Positions 10,410 through 20,872 of a stretch of 64,000 bases of DNA are shown one piece after another; the stretch's first letter is position 1, and each line of letters begins with the position of its first letter. Origin of the DNA: Oreohelix idahoensis. Its lineage: Eukaryota; Mollusca; Gastropoda; Stylommatophora; Oreohelicidae. Location: contig JAMPIV010006391.1 in NCBI GenBank assembly GCA_024509875.1, positions 645,599 to 709,598 of the forward strand, read 5' to 3'. The notes beneath the pieces were generated by a model that saw nothing but the letters and a program-made list of their open reading frames with translations, had not been told where the DNA came from and did no database searches. The translations under genes were made by a program, and so were the position numbers.

Positions 10410-10433
10410 GTTCTAATCTTCTATTCTCAGCAT

Positions 10434-10676
10434 CTAGCTTCTTGGTTCAGCTTCTGCTCTCCTTTGTTCAGCTTCTGCTTTCAATTTAATTTCCTCTTTT
10501 TGTTTCTTCTCTTCTGACTTTACTGCAATGGCGAATAGAGCAGATGAATATTCTTCCAATTCTTTACCAGACTTACCAAGGGTTAACCCTTGCTGGATGA
10601 AGAAATCCAATGTAGACATTCTGTCTAATGAGATCAGAAACCTGAAAAAATTAACTAAATTACCTTTATATCCCAA
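10434..10676 (-). CDS. gag: Gag, N-terminal part
   Basis: Eighty codons ending in a Glu/Lys/Ala-rich helix that leads into the coiled coil of the next segment. The join near 10434-10440 needs a one-base shift. The likely start is the Met in DRMSTLDFF or the first Met of the frame; nothing decides between them. It is the 5'-most coding part seen in the element. Confidence 0.6.
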   Translation of the reverse strand: MGYKGNLVNFFRFLISLDRMSTLDFFIQQGLTLGKSGKELEEYSSALFAIAVKSEEKKQKEEIKLKAEAEQRRAEAEPRS

Positions 10677-12414
10677 TCACTATGGGCACAAGTCTTTTTT
10701 ATAAAGAACTTGAATATGTATTTCACCTTGTCTCAATCTTTGAGGATAACAAGTCTTTTATCAAAGAACTTGTATAAATATCTTATATAATAATATTTTA
10801 TTAACAATCTCTATATGAAGAGTATACCTTATCAGTAATAATAATACATGACCAAGTGTATGTATGTAGACTGTGTATGACAATAATGTAATACAATCAT
10901 AAATACAAAGACAAAAATACAGAACAATGACCAAAAACGTTCGCGGAAGTCAAATAAACAATACAGCAAAAAGTAAAAAAAAATGTTACACAAATGTGTA
11001 ATGATGACCGCGAAAAATAAACAAGACAAATGGCAACACTGTTATAAACGAAAAGGTGTAAAGAAATAAACGGAAGGAATGAGAGAAGAACAGATACAAA
11101 CAAAACTAATCGAAAATCAAAGAACGGAAAAATAACGGAAACAACACTAACTCATGTCGTCACAGCTAAAAAAAAAAAAAATAGCAACAAAAGTCGCTAG
11201 CAAATTTCAATTAAGAAAATTGCAATCCCTACAGAACGCTTACAGTAACCCTCGATTAAGTGGCATATTTACTGTAAGACCCACCAACCGAAAACCCGCA
11301 GAAAAACACAAGAAAAATACACAAAAACAGTAGAAGTAAACATATTAACAATAATTATATGAGAATAGCAATTAGTATTTCAATGTGTTGCAGAACAAGT
11401 TCAGTCACAGCTGAAACTAAAGTAAATTTCTTGCTCCTTGCGAACACAGAAACACACAAAATGTCAAGCGCGCACTGAATGTCAAATCCACTGTAGCATA
11501 AAGTGGTATTCACGAACAAAAGTTACTATGACCTTCTCGACTTAGGACTTGCACATTGAATGTTTACAATTTCCACGTACTGTTTACAAACACTTGACCT
11601 CGAACAATGTAACTTGAATGCTCGGACATAGAAAAGTCTGTTGTTGACTGAAACGTGTAAACGACCAGCGGTACCGTTTACTGTAAGGGACTTGACTTGC
11701 AGTTGTGGTCCACGTAGCAAATGCCTAGATGTTAACTTCAGTACTTGTCCTGTTGTTGTTCAAGCAGCATTATAACATAAATGCTAGCACTGTTTATCTG
11801 GGTCAACAGTTGATGACCTATTTCTGTCCTGTTGTAGCCAAAACTTGCAAGTGTAGAATTAGCGATGTGTGTTACAGCTGTCCAGTGTGTAGCTTAGACC
11901 CACAGATCAAAAATGTAATGTGTACTTGTCCTTCTCACGCAAATAGCCCCATGAAATGTAAATTTCTGGACCACATTAATGTCATCAATAATGTTAATTG
12001 CTCGCTCTGTCCACCAGAAATGTATCAGAAGAGCCCACGTAACTGGTCCACCAGAAATGTAACTGTCTTTTTCTCTTGTTGAGGTGATCACTGGCCCAAG
12101 ACAGTATACATGTTGTTAGGTGTGTAGTGCGAGCGTATGATGAACTGAGTGTGGGTGCGAATGAAGGCGCGAATGTGTTTAGGCTCGTATATATGTAGAC
12201 ACTGCAACCCCTACACTCACATGCAGTAGTCAAGGATGCTTGAACACTGTAGGCACGTTTCAAAACATTTATTGACGATAACACACATAGTAGCATCAAC
12301 AGGAACAGTCATTGTAAACAAGGTCATGCTGACCGGAAATCGATAGGTATACATTAGGCATTCAACAAGCTGGTAAACATTCCAATATTCGTGCATGGAC
12401 AATAATAATGTTAT
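10677..12414 (-). other. Long leader between the 5' LTR and gag
   Basis: About 1.7 kb without an element gene. It contains a short duplicated motif, GTCCACCAGAAATGTA, at about 12009 and 12047. An open plus-strand frame at 11729-12082 is Cys-rich but antisense to the element and has no family features, so I treat it as chance. The leader is unusually long, and a smaller insertion inside it cannot be excluded. No convincing tRNA primer site was found next to the LTR. Confidence 0.5.
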
Positions 12415-13212
12415 TCAATGACAGTTCAAAATGCCGCCTGATCTCTCTCTGACTAAACGCGTCAGATACCTTAATCACCTTGACACATAGGTACAACTTG
12501 GCATTCCCCGCCAATTGCACATTATCAGGCTGTAGTATAATAGCCGAAAACACAGGCCTCGTTCTGACGTCGGCCGTGTACTGCTGATAAGCAGGTTACC
12601 ATCAACCCTGCAGTAATGCGTATGTGGACATAAATACGCCGCCAATCTGCGGCTCCCACAATATATCTTCGTCACTGGATTTCTGGATGGTATGAAGACT
12701 AATAGTCTTGGATGGCTACCTTGAGCACAACATATATGTTCTGTAATGGAGGACCGGTGAGTTGCAGTTCACAGACTAAGTAATCTTCTAACATGTTCTG
12801 CCACCGAAAGCATAGTAATGGAAAAAGTCGGTATTACCTGTAACCGAGTCCACAGAACCTAACAAGGAACTCTGCTGTCATTCCAACGCACAGAGATTCA
12901 CTAGGGAAAACTGCCATCGCAGCCACTTCGACGATTTTCCCGAAAAAACACAATGGACTCTCGTCCCTACAGAAACCAGGACACTTCACGGCTTGCCGGA
13001 AGTCTAACTCCACTCCCGCTTAAAAAAAACCTGCCCATGGGCATACGCCCGAACTGTCTACCTTTGACCCTAAAGGTCAAACACAATGAATGAATAAACA
13101 AGGGAAGACAACCCCCAATCAACCTGACATCGCAGGTAAAGACACAATTATTCTTATGATAAAACATAAGCAAATAACTTGACAGATGACTCCGTCAAAA
13201 ATGACAGCAACA
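12415..13212 (-). repeat. 5' LTR of the Gmr1-like element (end trimmed)
   Basis: Near-identical to 4365-5160. It ends at 13212 in GACAGCAACA and is directly joined to coding sequence of a BovB-like LINE. The ten bases that close the other LTR (TATTACTACA) are absent, which points to a deletion or recombination at this junction rather than a clean insertion end. Confidence 0.8.
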
Positions 13213-14574
13213 ATATACAATACAGGATATTTACCACACGACAAGAAGACATCAGTTTTTATAACATTGCCCAAAAAACCAAATGCAACAGAATGTTCAG
13301 ACTTCAGAACAATCAGCCTGATGAGTCATGCAATTAAGATACTGCTCAAAATCATACGGGAAAGAATAAAAAGTAAAGTAGACAGCGAAATCCAAGAAGA
13401 ACAGTTTGGTTTTAGACGGAACAGTGGAACAAGAGAGGCAATATTTTGCCTAAGAAGATTAGCAGAAAAATATACAGAGGTCCAAAAAAGTATGTATATG
13501 TGCTTCATTGACTATAAGAAGGCTTTTGACAGAATGCATCATGAGAAAATAATTGAATGCCTCAAAGACATAGGTATTGATGGAAAAGATATAAGAATAC
13601 TCAGTAACCTTTATTGGGAGCAAACTGCCACAGTAAGATCGGGAAGGAATTATTCACCATACATAGACATAAAAAGAGGTGTCAGACAAGGTTGTGTGCT
13701 GTCCCCCTGCCTATTTAATTTATACACCGAAAAAATTTTCAACCAGATACAGGAAATACCAGGACTGAACATCAGTGGAAGATCAATAAACAACCTTAGA
13801 TATGCAGATGATACCGTGTTGTTAGCTGAAAGCGAACAGGAGTTACAAGAACTAGTGAAGCAAGTGAACAGTATAAGTCATGAATATGGACTCGACATTA
13901 ATATTGAGAAAACTAAAACTATGATAATTAGCAAAACAGACGATAAACCCACATTAAAGATAAGCGTAAATGGGAAAATCCTGGAACAAGTCAAGAGCTA
14001 CGTATATCTTGGTCATATAATAACAGAAGATGGCAGATGTGAAACAGAAATCAAGAAGAGAATAGGAATGGCCAAAGCTACATTCAACAACATGAAACAT
14101 ATACTGACATCCAAACAGTTATCTCATAAATTAAAACTGAGAATCATAAAGTGTTATATATATTCTGCATTTCTGTATGGTGCAGAAACATGGACGATGA
14201 ATAAGCATTTGGAAGAAAGAATTGAGGCTCTTGAAATGTGGATATATAGAAGAATGGGGCGTATCTCATGGAAAGAGATGAAAACAAATAAGGAGGTCCT
14301 AGAAAATCTAGGTATGAAAAGAGAACTAATGAGAGAGGTCAAAGTTCGGCAGCTAAAATACTTTGGCCACATAAAAAGGCATAACACCTTGCAGAAGACC
14401 ATAACAGAAGGGAGAGTTGAAGGCAAACGTGCAAGGGGAAGACAGCGCTATAAGTGGGAAGATAACATCAAGAGATGGACGGGAAAGAGTCTATCAGAGT
14501 GTACCACCAAGACAAGAGACAGAAGACGTTGGAGATCCATTACAGCCAACCTTCGTTGTGGAGATGGCAACTGA
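13186..14574 (+). CDS. LINE reverse transcriptase (BovB/RTE type), partial
   Basis: Open for 462 codons; the first 9-10 residues come from the LTR, so the true LINE part starts at about YNTGYLP. RT motifs follow in order: KKAFDRM, RGVRQGCVLSPCLF, and the catalytic LRYADDTVLLAES. After the palm comes the RTE C-terminal region, with SAFLYGAETWTM, IEALEMWIYRRMGRISW and the Arg-rich RARGRQRYKWEDN near the end. The order and motifs are those of BovB/RTE pol. The frame is undamaged over its whole length, but without the endonuclease it cannot be autonomous. Use of the ATG at 13186 would make an LTR-LINE fusion, which is probably accidental. Confidence 0.85.
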   Translation: MTPSKMTATIYNTGYLPHDKKTSVFITLPKKPNATECSDFRTISLMSHAIKILLKIIRERIKSKVDSEIQEEQFGFRRNSGTREAIFCLRRLAEKYTEVQKSMYMCFIDYKKAFDRMHHEKIIECLKDIGIDGKDIRILSNLYWEQTATVRSGRNYSPYIDIKRGVRQGCVLSPCLFNLYTEKIFNQIQEIPGLNISGRSINNLRYADDTVLLAESEQELQELVKQVNSISHEYGLDINIEKTKTMIISKTDDKPTLKISVNGKILEQVKSYVYLGHIITEDGRCETEIKKRIGMAKATFNNMKHILTSKQLSHKLKLRIIKCYIYSAFLYGAETWTMNKHLEERIEALEMWIYRRMGRISWKEMKTNKEVLENLGMKRELMREVKVRQLKYFGHIKRHNTLQKTITEGRVEGKRARGRQRYKWEDNIKRWTGKSLSECTTKTRDRRRWRSITANLRCGDGN

Positions 14575-14582
14575 TGATGATG
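13213..14582 (+). mobile_element. 5'-truncated BovB/RTE-like LINE
   Basis: Encodes a LINE reverse transcriptase from within the N-terminal part of the RT domain to the C-terminus. It is joined to the LTR on its left. On the right, after the stop codon, it ends in a short GAT repeat typical of RTE tails, where the older LINE (minus strand) resumes at 14583. No endonuclease part remains. Confidence 0.82.
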
Positions 14583-14791
14583 ATACTGATATGGGCTCAG
14601 GGTTGCTCACATTGAGCGTCATGACCTCAGACTTCTTTAAATTGATATTCAAGCCCACCTGCTGGCTAAACTTATTAAGTCTATCAGTTTTTTCCTGGAT
14701 GTGTTGATGTGAATGTGCTAGTAGTGCAATGTCATCTGCATAGTCCAGATCTTCCAATGTAGAAAATGTTGTCCATCTTATTCCTATTGGA
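14583..14791 (-). pseudogene. RTE LINE fragment (RT palm), other half of 4016-4364
   Basis: Matches the LINE at 21545-21755, with GIRWTTFSTLEDL and a YADDIALL catalytic box on the minus strand. It begins at ACTGATATGGGC just after the GAT tail of the plus-strand LINE and breaks off at 14791. About 42 bases of the LINE are missing between this piece and the one ending at 4364, consistent with loss during the insertions that split them. Confidence 0.78.
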
Positions 14792-15313
14792 ACACACATA
14801 TTTGAATGGTCGGAAACATGGAGTGAAACACAGATAACCAAGAAGTTATGTTAATAAATAAGTGTGCAGAATAAAAGATTTAAAATGAAAAATAAAGTAT
14901 CCCGTTCAACCTTTGATGGGTTATAATTAGGACATATGGTGTACTAATTCAAGAAAATAAAGTCAGATTTCTAATACCCAAATATAGTACCTTCTCTCTT
15001 CCCACCCCCCCCCACCCCTCTCCCTCCCCCACTCAGTCCAGATAGAGTAAATCAAAACCAAATTTGTGTAACTGTTTTTGTGTGTGACCTCCCCTTTCCA
15101 AGAAACAAACAAACAAACAAAATAAACAAACGGAATAAAAGACAAAAGCGGTATAACATGATCACTAGGGTAAAAGAACCAGACAGTTATCAGTGAAAGA
15201 AGAGGTGAAGAAAAGATATATGAAGTTGGATAGGAAACAAAACAGAAAGTCATCAGCCAACATTACCAGGCAATCCTTACTGATGTTGATTCCATGACAG
15301 AATAAATACAGGA
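14792..15313. other. Spacer with pyrimidine-rich simple sequence
   Basis: Nothing coding. It holds a C-rich tract at about 15001-15030 and a CAAA repeat near 15106-15130. The open frames on the minus strand are low complexity. Confidence 0.5.
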
Positions 15314-15579
15314 ATATTCGAAAACTCCGCCTAGGCCGGTCCCAAGCCCGGATGAAAAAGGAGGAGGGCGGCCTGCATGGAGGCCGTAAGGAGGCAGCCC
15401 TTCCACCATGCAAAGGCACAACAGGCCAATCACCTGTTTGTCGTAAAACCTGATTATGCGAAACGTAAGAGAGAAAACCGGACTGATTCTAAAGGCGACG
15501 AACTGGAACGGACTAAGGAATACGACTTATGGAACTTGGAACACAAGAAGTATAAATGGGAAAGAAGAAGAGCTGGTGG

Positions 15580-16240
15580 AAGAGATGAGGAAAACAAAAC
15601 TAGAAATCCTGGCTATAACGGAAACATAGAAAAAAGGACAAGGAGTCATGAATCTTGATGGCAACACGCTGCTCTACAGTGGTGTACCCACATCTGAAAG
15701 AGCTAAAGGGGGCGTGGGTTGCATTGTGGCCAAAAATCAAAAAGATAGTATCAAGGGATGGAACTTTGTCTCGGAGCGCATTATGGTTGTAAAACTAAAA
15801 GAATGAGAAACCATAGTCAACCTGGTCATAGTGCATGGGCCAAATGAGGATGAGAGAGCAGAGGTCAAAGAGGAATTCTTCGAGCTGCTTCAAAGGACAG
15901 TGGATGACTGCCTAGATGAAGTTATCATGCTCGGAGATTTTAATGCCAGAGTTGGAAATGACCATGCTAGATGGGTGGAGTTATCGGAAGATATGGAGAA
16001 GATACTCTCAATGACAATGGAAAGCGACTCCTTAGATTCTGCAGTGAGCAGAATCTGATCATTACAAACACAAAGTTCCCCCATAAGCGCATACATGCAT
16101 ACACTAGATGTGAACCAACCAAGAATGAGAGGTCAGTGATCGACTATGCCATTGTTAGGAGAAGCTCATTCAATATGTCCGGGATGCTAGAGTCTGGAGG
16201 GAGCCAGAGATTGGAAGTGATCACTACCTGCTAACAATCA
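15580..16240 (+). pseudogene. LINE AP-type endonuclease domain, disrupted
   Basis: Read across frames, the segment shows the endonuclease hallmarks: an AITET-like block near 15630, VHGPNEDERAE, the metal-binding LGDFNARVG near 15936-15962, and ERSVIDYAIVRR near 16131-16161, followed by a degenerate EIGSDHYL-like end near 16215. An in-frame stop near 15805 and frame changes near 15970 and 16170 break it. This domain nicks target DNA for target-primed reverse transcription in intact relatives. Confidence 0.8.
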
Positions 16241-16317
16241 AAAGAACAACTGAAAGAGTTGCTCAGCCTAGGAACTGCCCAACATCACGCAAGAAACCAA
16301 GTAAACGAGCGGGAGAA

Positions 16318-18484
16318 ATGAGCATTAGGACCTACAAGCTGAGAGAGCCAGAAATTAAGATCAGATATCAGGGGCTAATTGCTGCAGCGGTGAGCAACAC
16401 AGAAGAACGACCTGATGACTTGGAAACCCTCTGGAATAAATTCAAGGATATCATAAAGACAGCTGCTGCAGAAGCATGCGGTGAAGTCCGACTTGGGAAC
16501 AAGAGAAAGAGGACACCTTGGTGGACAGAGGAAGTGAAAGAGAAAATAAGAGAGAAGAAAATGGCATGGAAACAATACTTAGGAGCTAAAAACACAACAG
16601 GACAAATGGAAAAAATATAGAGAATATGTGACACTCAGAACATAAGCAAAGAACAAAGTTCTAGCAGCAAAACAGAAGTCCTGGGAAGAATTTGGAGAAA
16701 AGCTAGAAAAAGATGCACAAGAAAACCAGAAATTGTTCTATAAGACCCTAAAGAACATGAGGAAGGAAAAACAATGTCCTCTCAAATTTATAAATGACAA
16801 GCAAGGCAAATTGCTTACTGCCCCGAAGGAAGTAATGGAAAGATGGAAAGAATATTTCTCAGAACTCCTTGATGGTGAGCATGGTGAAGCATCAGAAATG
16901 ATAACCACCAGCACAGAAAAGAAAACCAATGATGGTGAAGATGACATAAAGATGGAAGAACTGAAGGCAGCACTGGAGAAAATCAAGATGGGCAAAGCAG
17001 CAGGGCATGATGGTATAACACCAGAAATGGTTAAGTACATGGGAGCATCAGGCGACCTATTACTCTTAAGGGTTCTACAGGCAGCGTGGTACAACAAGAC
17101 CATACCAAAGGACTGGGAGATTGCCATCATAACACCAATTTTCAAAAAGGGTGACAATCGACAGTGTGGAAACCATAGAGGCATATCCCTTCTCAGTGTC
17201 CCTGGTAAAATCTACTCTAGAATCCTAGAGCAGTGACTGCGACGCCTAGCTGAGCCACAACTGGCTGAGATCCAGTGCGGATTCCGACCGAACCGAAGTA
17301 TTCAAGACCTAATCTTCACACTCAGACAGCTGAGTGAAAAGGCCCTTGAGTATAAGAGTGAGATCCATCTTTGTTTCATAGATCTGGAAAAGGCGTTTGA
17401 CAGGGTCCCCTGGAGCAAACTTTGGGACTGTTTGGCAAGGAAGAACATTCCAGCACCTCTGATTCATGCTATACAGAGCTTCTACAAGTCTTGCAGAAAT
17501 TATGTGAGGACAGCAAACCATAAGTCAGAAGAGTTCAGGACCACCACTGGTGTAAGACAAGGTGATATCCTGTCACCTTACCTTTTAATACTCCTCATGG
17601 ACGATGTCATTAAGGCATGTAAGGAGAGAACAAGAAAGTATTCAGTGGGGTACTGGAAGATGAGACAGGTCTGTATTTCAGAGCTGGCATTTGCTGATGA
17701 TGTTGCCCTGATTGCTAAATCAGAGGCACATCTCCAATCCAACCTGCAAGTCTGGAAGGAAGAGCTGGAGAAGAGAGGGATGATCATAAGCAGCTCTAAA
17801 ACAAAATCCATGGTGATATCACGAGAAGAAAGAAGACATCAGATTAAGCTGGGAGAACAGGTCCTGGAGCAGGTCGACCACTTTAAATACCTCGGAGTTA
17901 TTATAGACCGAAAGGGAGGCATCAAAGAAGAGTTGGCCACTCGAAATACAGCATCTGGGAGACTTTTTCAGGCCATAAACCGAGGATTCCTCAGCAAGAG
18001 AGAGGTTTGTAAGAAAACGAAGATGGCTGAATACCGCTCCACCTATGTCCCAGTCTTGACATATGGATGCGAGTCATGGGCAATGACTACAACCCACAAA
18101 AGCCAGATCCGAACCTCAGAAATGAAGTATCTGAGGAAGGTGGTTGAAGTAACAAGAAGAGACATGGTACGCAACCAGACGATACGTCAATGCCTTAAAT
18201 CCCAGCCCCTGCAGACCCAAGTAGAACAGTCCCAACTAAGATGGTTTAGCCATGTTTGCAGAATCGGAGACGATCGGCTACGACGACAAGCATGGGAAAC
18301 AAAGAGCCAGGGATCCAGACCCCCAGGACGACCCAGAGTCCGCTGGGAGGACAACATTAGACAATCTTTGAAGGACCGGGGACTAGAATGGAACCAGGCC
18401 AGAAGGAAGACAGCCGATAGGATGGTCTGGCGCTCTCTCTTCCAAACCTCTACACCTCACGGTAGAAGAGGAACGACTAAGTAA
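16318..18484 (+). pseudogene. LINE linker and reverse transcriptase, disrupted
   Basis: 16318-16620 encodes the linker (RKRTPWWTEEVKEKIREKK). 16733-17236 encodes the RT fingers (GKAAGHDGITPEMVKYM, then FKKGDNRQCGNHRGISLLS) and ends at an in-frame TGA at about 17234. From 17237 the protein continues through DLEKAFDRVPWSKLW, and the frame from 17432 to 18484 carries TTGVRQGDILSPYL, the catalytic FADDVALIAKSE and the C-terminal YGCESWAM and PPGRPRVRWEDNIR blocks. This is a complete RTE-like RT apart from a few breaks. The last 350 codons are intact. Confidence 0.88.
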
Positions 18485-18502
18485 GTAAGTATATTCGAAA
18501 AC

Positions 18503-18954
18503 ACATTGCTAAAAATAGAAGAGGTATAAATAAAATGGACAATGAAAGACATTGAAAGAATTGGAGACAGTAAATACAACAGATAATGAAAACAACTGGG
18601 GCAACAACAATAAACTGCTGATAGAAGAACAATGCAAACAATGGAAAAAAAGAATACAATGGAAATACCTGGAGATAGAATTAAGAAACGCAATGAAAAC
18701 ATTGGAAAGAACCTGAACAGTATGCCCAAGGCAGATAAGATCTGAGAGATACAGGTAAAAGGCCTCTGCTCTATATAGAAATGGTCACCCTCCCTCATAA
18801 AACTAAGACCTAGTATAGTCTTAACACTTAACTCCTCTATGGCAGTACATGTATCTGTTATAGAACTACCTGTAGAGAAATAAGTGTCAAAATACTGTAT
18901 AAGAAATAAGAAGCGTCACATCAGCGTTACATTCTGTGATTTAGTACAAGCAAC
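18503..18954. other. Spacer, nothing recognised
   Basis: A-rich spacer with GAAAAC/GACAATG-type low complexity. The minus-strand open frames (up to 113 codons) are Phe/Leu-rich and have no family features. Confidence 0.5.
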
Positions 18955-19355
18955 TAGGGCTGGGATTAATTTAAAAAAAAACCTTAATCGATTAATTGAA
19001 TTTCTTCAACTGAAGATTAATTGATCAATTTTTAACAATTTGATAAGTGATAAAAAAATCATAAATAACATTGTATTTTTAAATAACTAAGGACTTTGTT
19101 TATTTTACTTGTTATAAGGCAACATCGTCCTGAAAATAAAATGACAATATTGAAAAATACAACCAAACAACCATACTTGCCTAATTCCATATCACAAAAA
19201 TCTAACATAGCAAATGCTTCCACATTTAAGCCAAAAACATAAACATTGCTAGAAATAGAGTAATCGATTAAAATTTGTTTTTTTATCAGTTAGTCGATTT
19301 AAAAAAAAAAAGATTTAACTGATTAATCGGTTAATCAATCGATATCCCAGCCCTA
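18955..19355. mobile_element. MITE-like element, about 400 bp
   Basis: Bounded by a perfect 12-bp inverted repeat, TAGGGCTGGGAT at 18955-18966 and ATCCCAGCCCTA at 19344-19355. The inner parts are AT-rich and also self-complementary in part (AATCGATTAAT-like). There is no coding capacity. The outer flanks show only a weak match, so I cannot fix the target duplication length; a hAT-type non-autonomous element is possible. Confidence 0.65.
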
Positions 19356-19439
19356 CTAATAACTAATGTTTTAGTAAAGTTTTGAACATGAGAAAAATAA
19401 TGATAAAATTATATTGTAATTCTATCAAATTACAAGTAT

Positions 19440-19946
19440 TTTATGCAACAATTCTGTGTCAATGGAAGTAAGAAAGAGAGTTCTTCAGTGTTATATAGAA
19501 CCAATCCTGACATTATGGGAGTGAGTCATGGACAATTAGTAACCAAGTAGGAAAAGAACTAGAGACCACAGAGATGTGGTTTTACAGAAGAATGTTAAAA
19601 ATACCACAGACAAGCTAAAATGAGTAATGAGGATGTCTTGATAGAGGACAAAGAACAAGGAAGCTTATTTCACAGGCTAGAAGGAAGCAATCCACTTTCT
19701 GTGGACATGTTATGAGAAGAAGGATGCTGGAATATATCGCGACAACAGTAAAGATAGAAGGACGTAGAACTAGCGGGCAACAAAGAGAGAAGATTCTGGA
19801 CAGTTTGACATTGTGGCGTGGAAAGACGTTAACAATAGAATTGATCAATAGTACTGGAGACAGGAAGTTGTGGAAAGATATGATTACCTACGCCACCAGG
19901 CATGGTACTTAAAGAAGAATTCATTCATTCATTCATTCATTCATAA
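19440..19946 (+). pseudogene. RTE LINE 3' fragment with ATTC tail
   Basis: The translation, with stops, keeps the RTE C-terminal pattern: an LTLWE-like end of the palm, ETTEMWFYRRMLKIP, then MRRRMLEYIATTVKIEGRR and LWKDMITYATRHGT before the stop. A pure ATTC repeat at about 19919-19946 follows at once and looks like the LINE's 3' tail. Confidence 0.75.
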
Positions 19947-19952
19947 CCCTCC

Positions 19953-20289
19953 ACTCCCAAAGGAGCATAGGCCTTCAACAAACACATGCCAAGTCCTCTT
20001 GTCACGTGCTATCATCTCAAGTTCTTTCCACGTTCTCCTCGTCATTTTCACCTCTGTTTCCAGCTCTCTTCTCCATGTGCTTCTTGGTCTACCTCTGCCT
20101 CCCTTGCCATGGGGGTTCCAGAAAAAGGACTGTCTAAATGATATCAACAGGTTTCCTCGGTGGTGTCTTCGTCTTCTTCTCATCTCTTGTTCCACTGGCA
20201 CTTGTCTAGTTCTTGTCAACAGTTCCACGTTGGTAACCTTGTCATACCATTTTAATCCTTCTATTCTACGCAAGCACCAAGAATATTAG
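19953..20289 (-). pseudogene. LINE C-terminal fragment
   Basis: The minus strand reads LKWYDKVTNVELLTRTRQ, then GGRGRPRSTWRRELETEVK and WKELEMIARDKRTWHVFVE, the usual Arg-rich end of RTE-type pol proteins. The same family is present at 44344-44620, 45003-45400 and 58160-58385. It abuts, tail to tail, the plus-strand fragment ending at 19946. Confidence 0.7.
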
Positions 20290-20468
20290 ATGTTAATTTT
20301 CTTTTTCCTAACGTGAGAATTACCCTTGTTCTGTCTGGGCCTCCATCGTAGTTTCTTGACAGCACTTGGTTTCTAGATAGTGGATAAATAAGCGAGTTGT
20401 TTACATCACGTCAGAAAAGTAAACGTTTATTTGGATACGTTATTTTAATTAAATATAAAAATGTACAT

Positions 20469-20558
20469 GTGAGGCTGAAGCTGTTTTTCTGAGTGGGAGT
20501 GAGGCTGAAGCTGTTTTTCTGAGTGGGAGTGAGGCTGAAGCTGTTTTTCTGAGTGGGA
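20469..20558 (+). repeat. 30-bp tandem repeat, 3 copies
   Basis: Unit begins GTGAGGCTGAAGCTGTTTTT and is 30 bp long. Three copies are identical, so the array is young. It lies in non-coding DNA. Confidence 0.9.
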
Positions 20559-20574
20559 GAAAGTATGTAAAAGT

Positions 20575-20858
20575 AATCATCATCATCATTTTCCTTTGAG
20601 CTCCTTACAAATTATGGAGCCACTACTGTAGCTGTACCCTTGCATGAAGCTTGCACTAGGCAGTCACATGCTCTTGCATTAGTGGTTTCTGTGGCAATTT
20701 GTTTTACATGGTGAGGAGGTTACCAGCCCCCATACACCTCATCTTCGTTGCCTTGAATGACTTGCCTGAGGGTGTAGTAGTTCTGTTCTTTCTTTGCCTC
20801 TTCAAACCCCCCCCCCCCCCCCCCCAAAAAAAAAAAAAAACCGGGGGAACTTGATGGG
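20575..20858 (+). repeat. Unclassified dispersed repeat ending in C and A runs
   Basis: The part CTGAGGGTGTAGTAGTTCTGTTC... followed by a C-run and GGGGAAC resembles 57967-58035, which suggests a dispersed repeat. It contains about 17 C then about 17 A near 20808-20840. No coding potential and no clear tRNA boxes. Confidence 0.4.
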
Positions 20859-20872
20859 TTTGTCAAAGTAAT

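Larger units (their letters stand above)
4365..13212 (-). mobile_element. Gmr1-like Ty3/gypsy LTR retrotransposon (minus strand)
   Basis: Two direct repeats of about 0.8 kb (4365-5170 and 12415-13212) flank gag, protease and pol genes read on the minus strand. By eye the repeats differ at about five bases plus a 2-bp indel, so the insertion looks recent. Pol order is integrase, then reverse transcriptase, then RNase H. That is the order of Ty1/copia, but the RT and RNase H sequences are Ty3/gypsy in type, as described for the Gmr1 group. A G-rich polypurine tract lies next to the 3' LTR. I could not find a tRNA primer site next to the 5' LTR. The flanks do not show a target duplication, and the 5' LTR seems to lack its first 10 bases, so the outer ends have been rearranged. 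Confidence 0.88.
15326..18490 (+). mobile_element. Full-length RTE-like LINE with 12-bp target duplication
   Basis: The copy is flanked by ATATTCGAAAAC at 15314-15325 and again at 18491-18502. It starts with a leader containing CCTAGGCCGGTCCCAAGCCC, then encodes an endonuclease and a reverse transcriptase, and ends in an AGTA/TAAG tail after the stop. Several stops and frame changes break the coding region, so it is inactive. Pieces of the same family recur at 46597-46858, 48375-48475 and 48815-49361. Confidence 0.9.

Noticed and set aside
10153..10416. Plus-strand Ser/Leu-rich open frame
   Set aside because: It is the antisense shadow of the repeated coiled coil in Gag.
11729..12082. Cys-rich 117-codon open frame that could look like a small secreted protein
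   Set aside because: It lies antisense in the leader of the LTR element, the Cys pattern fits no family I know, and part of it comes from a duplicated motif in the leader.
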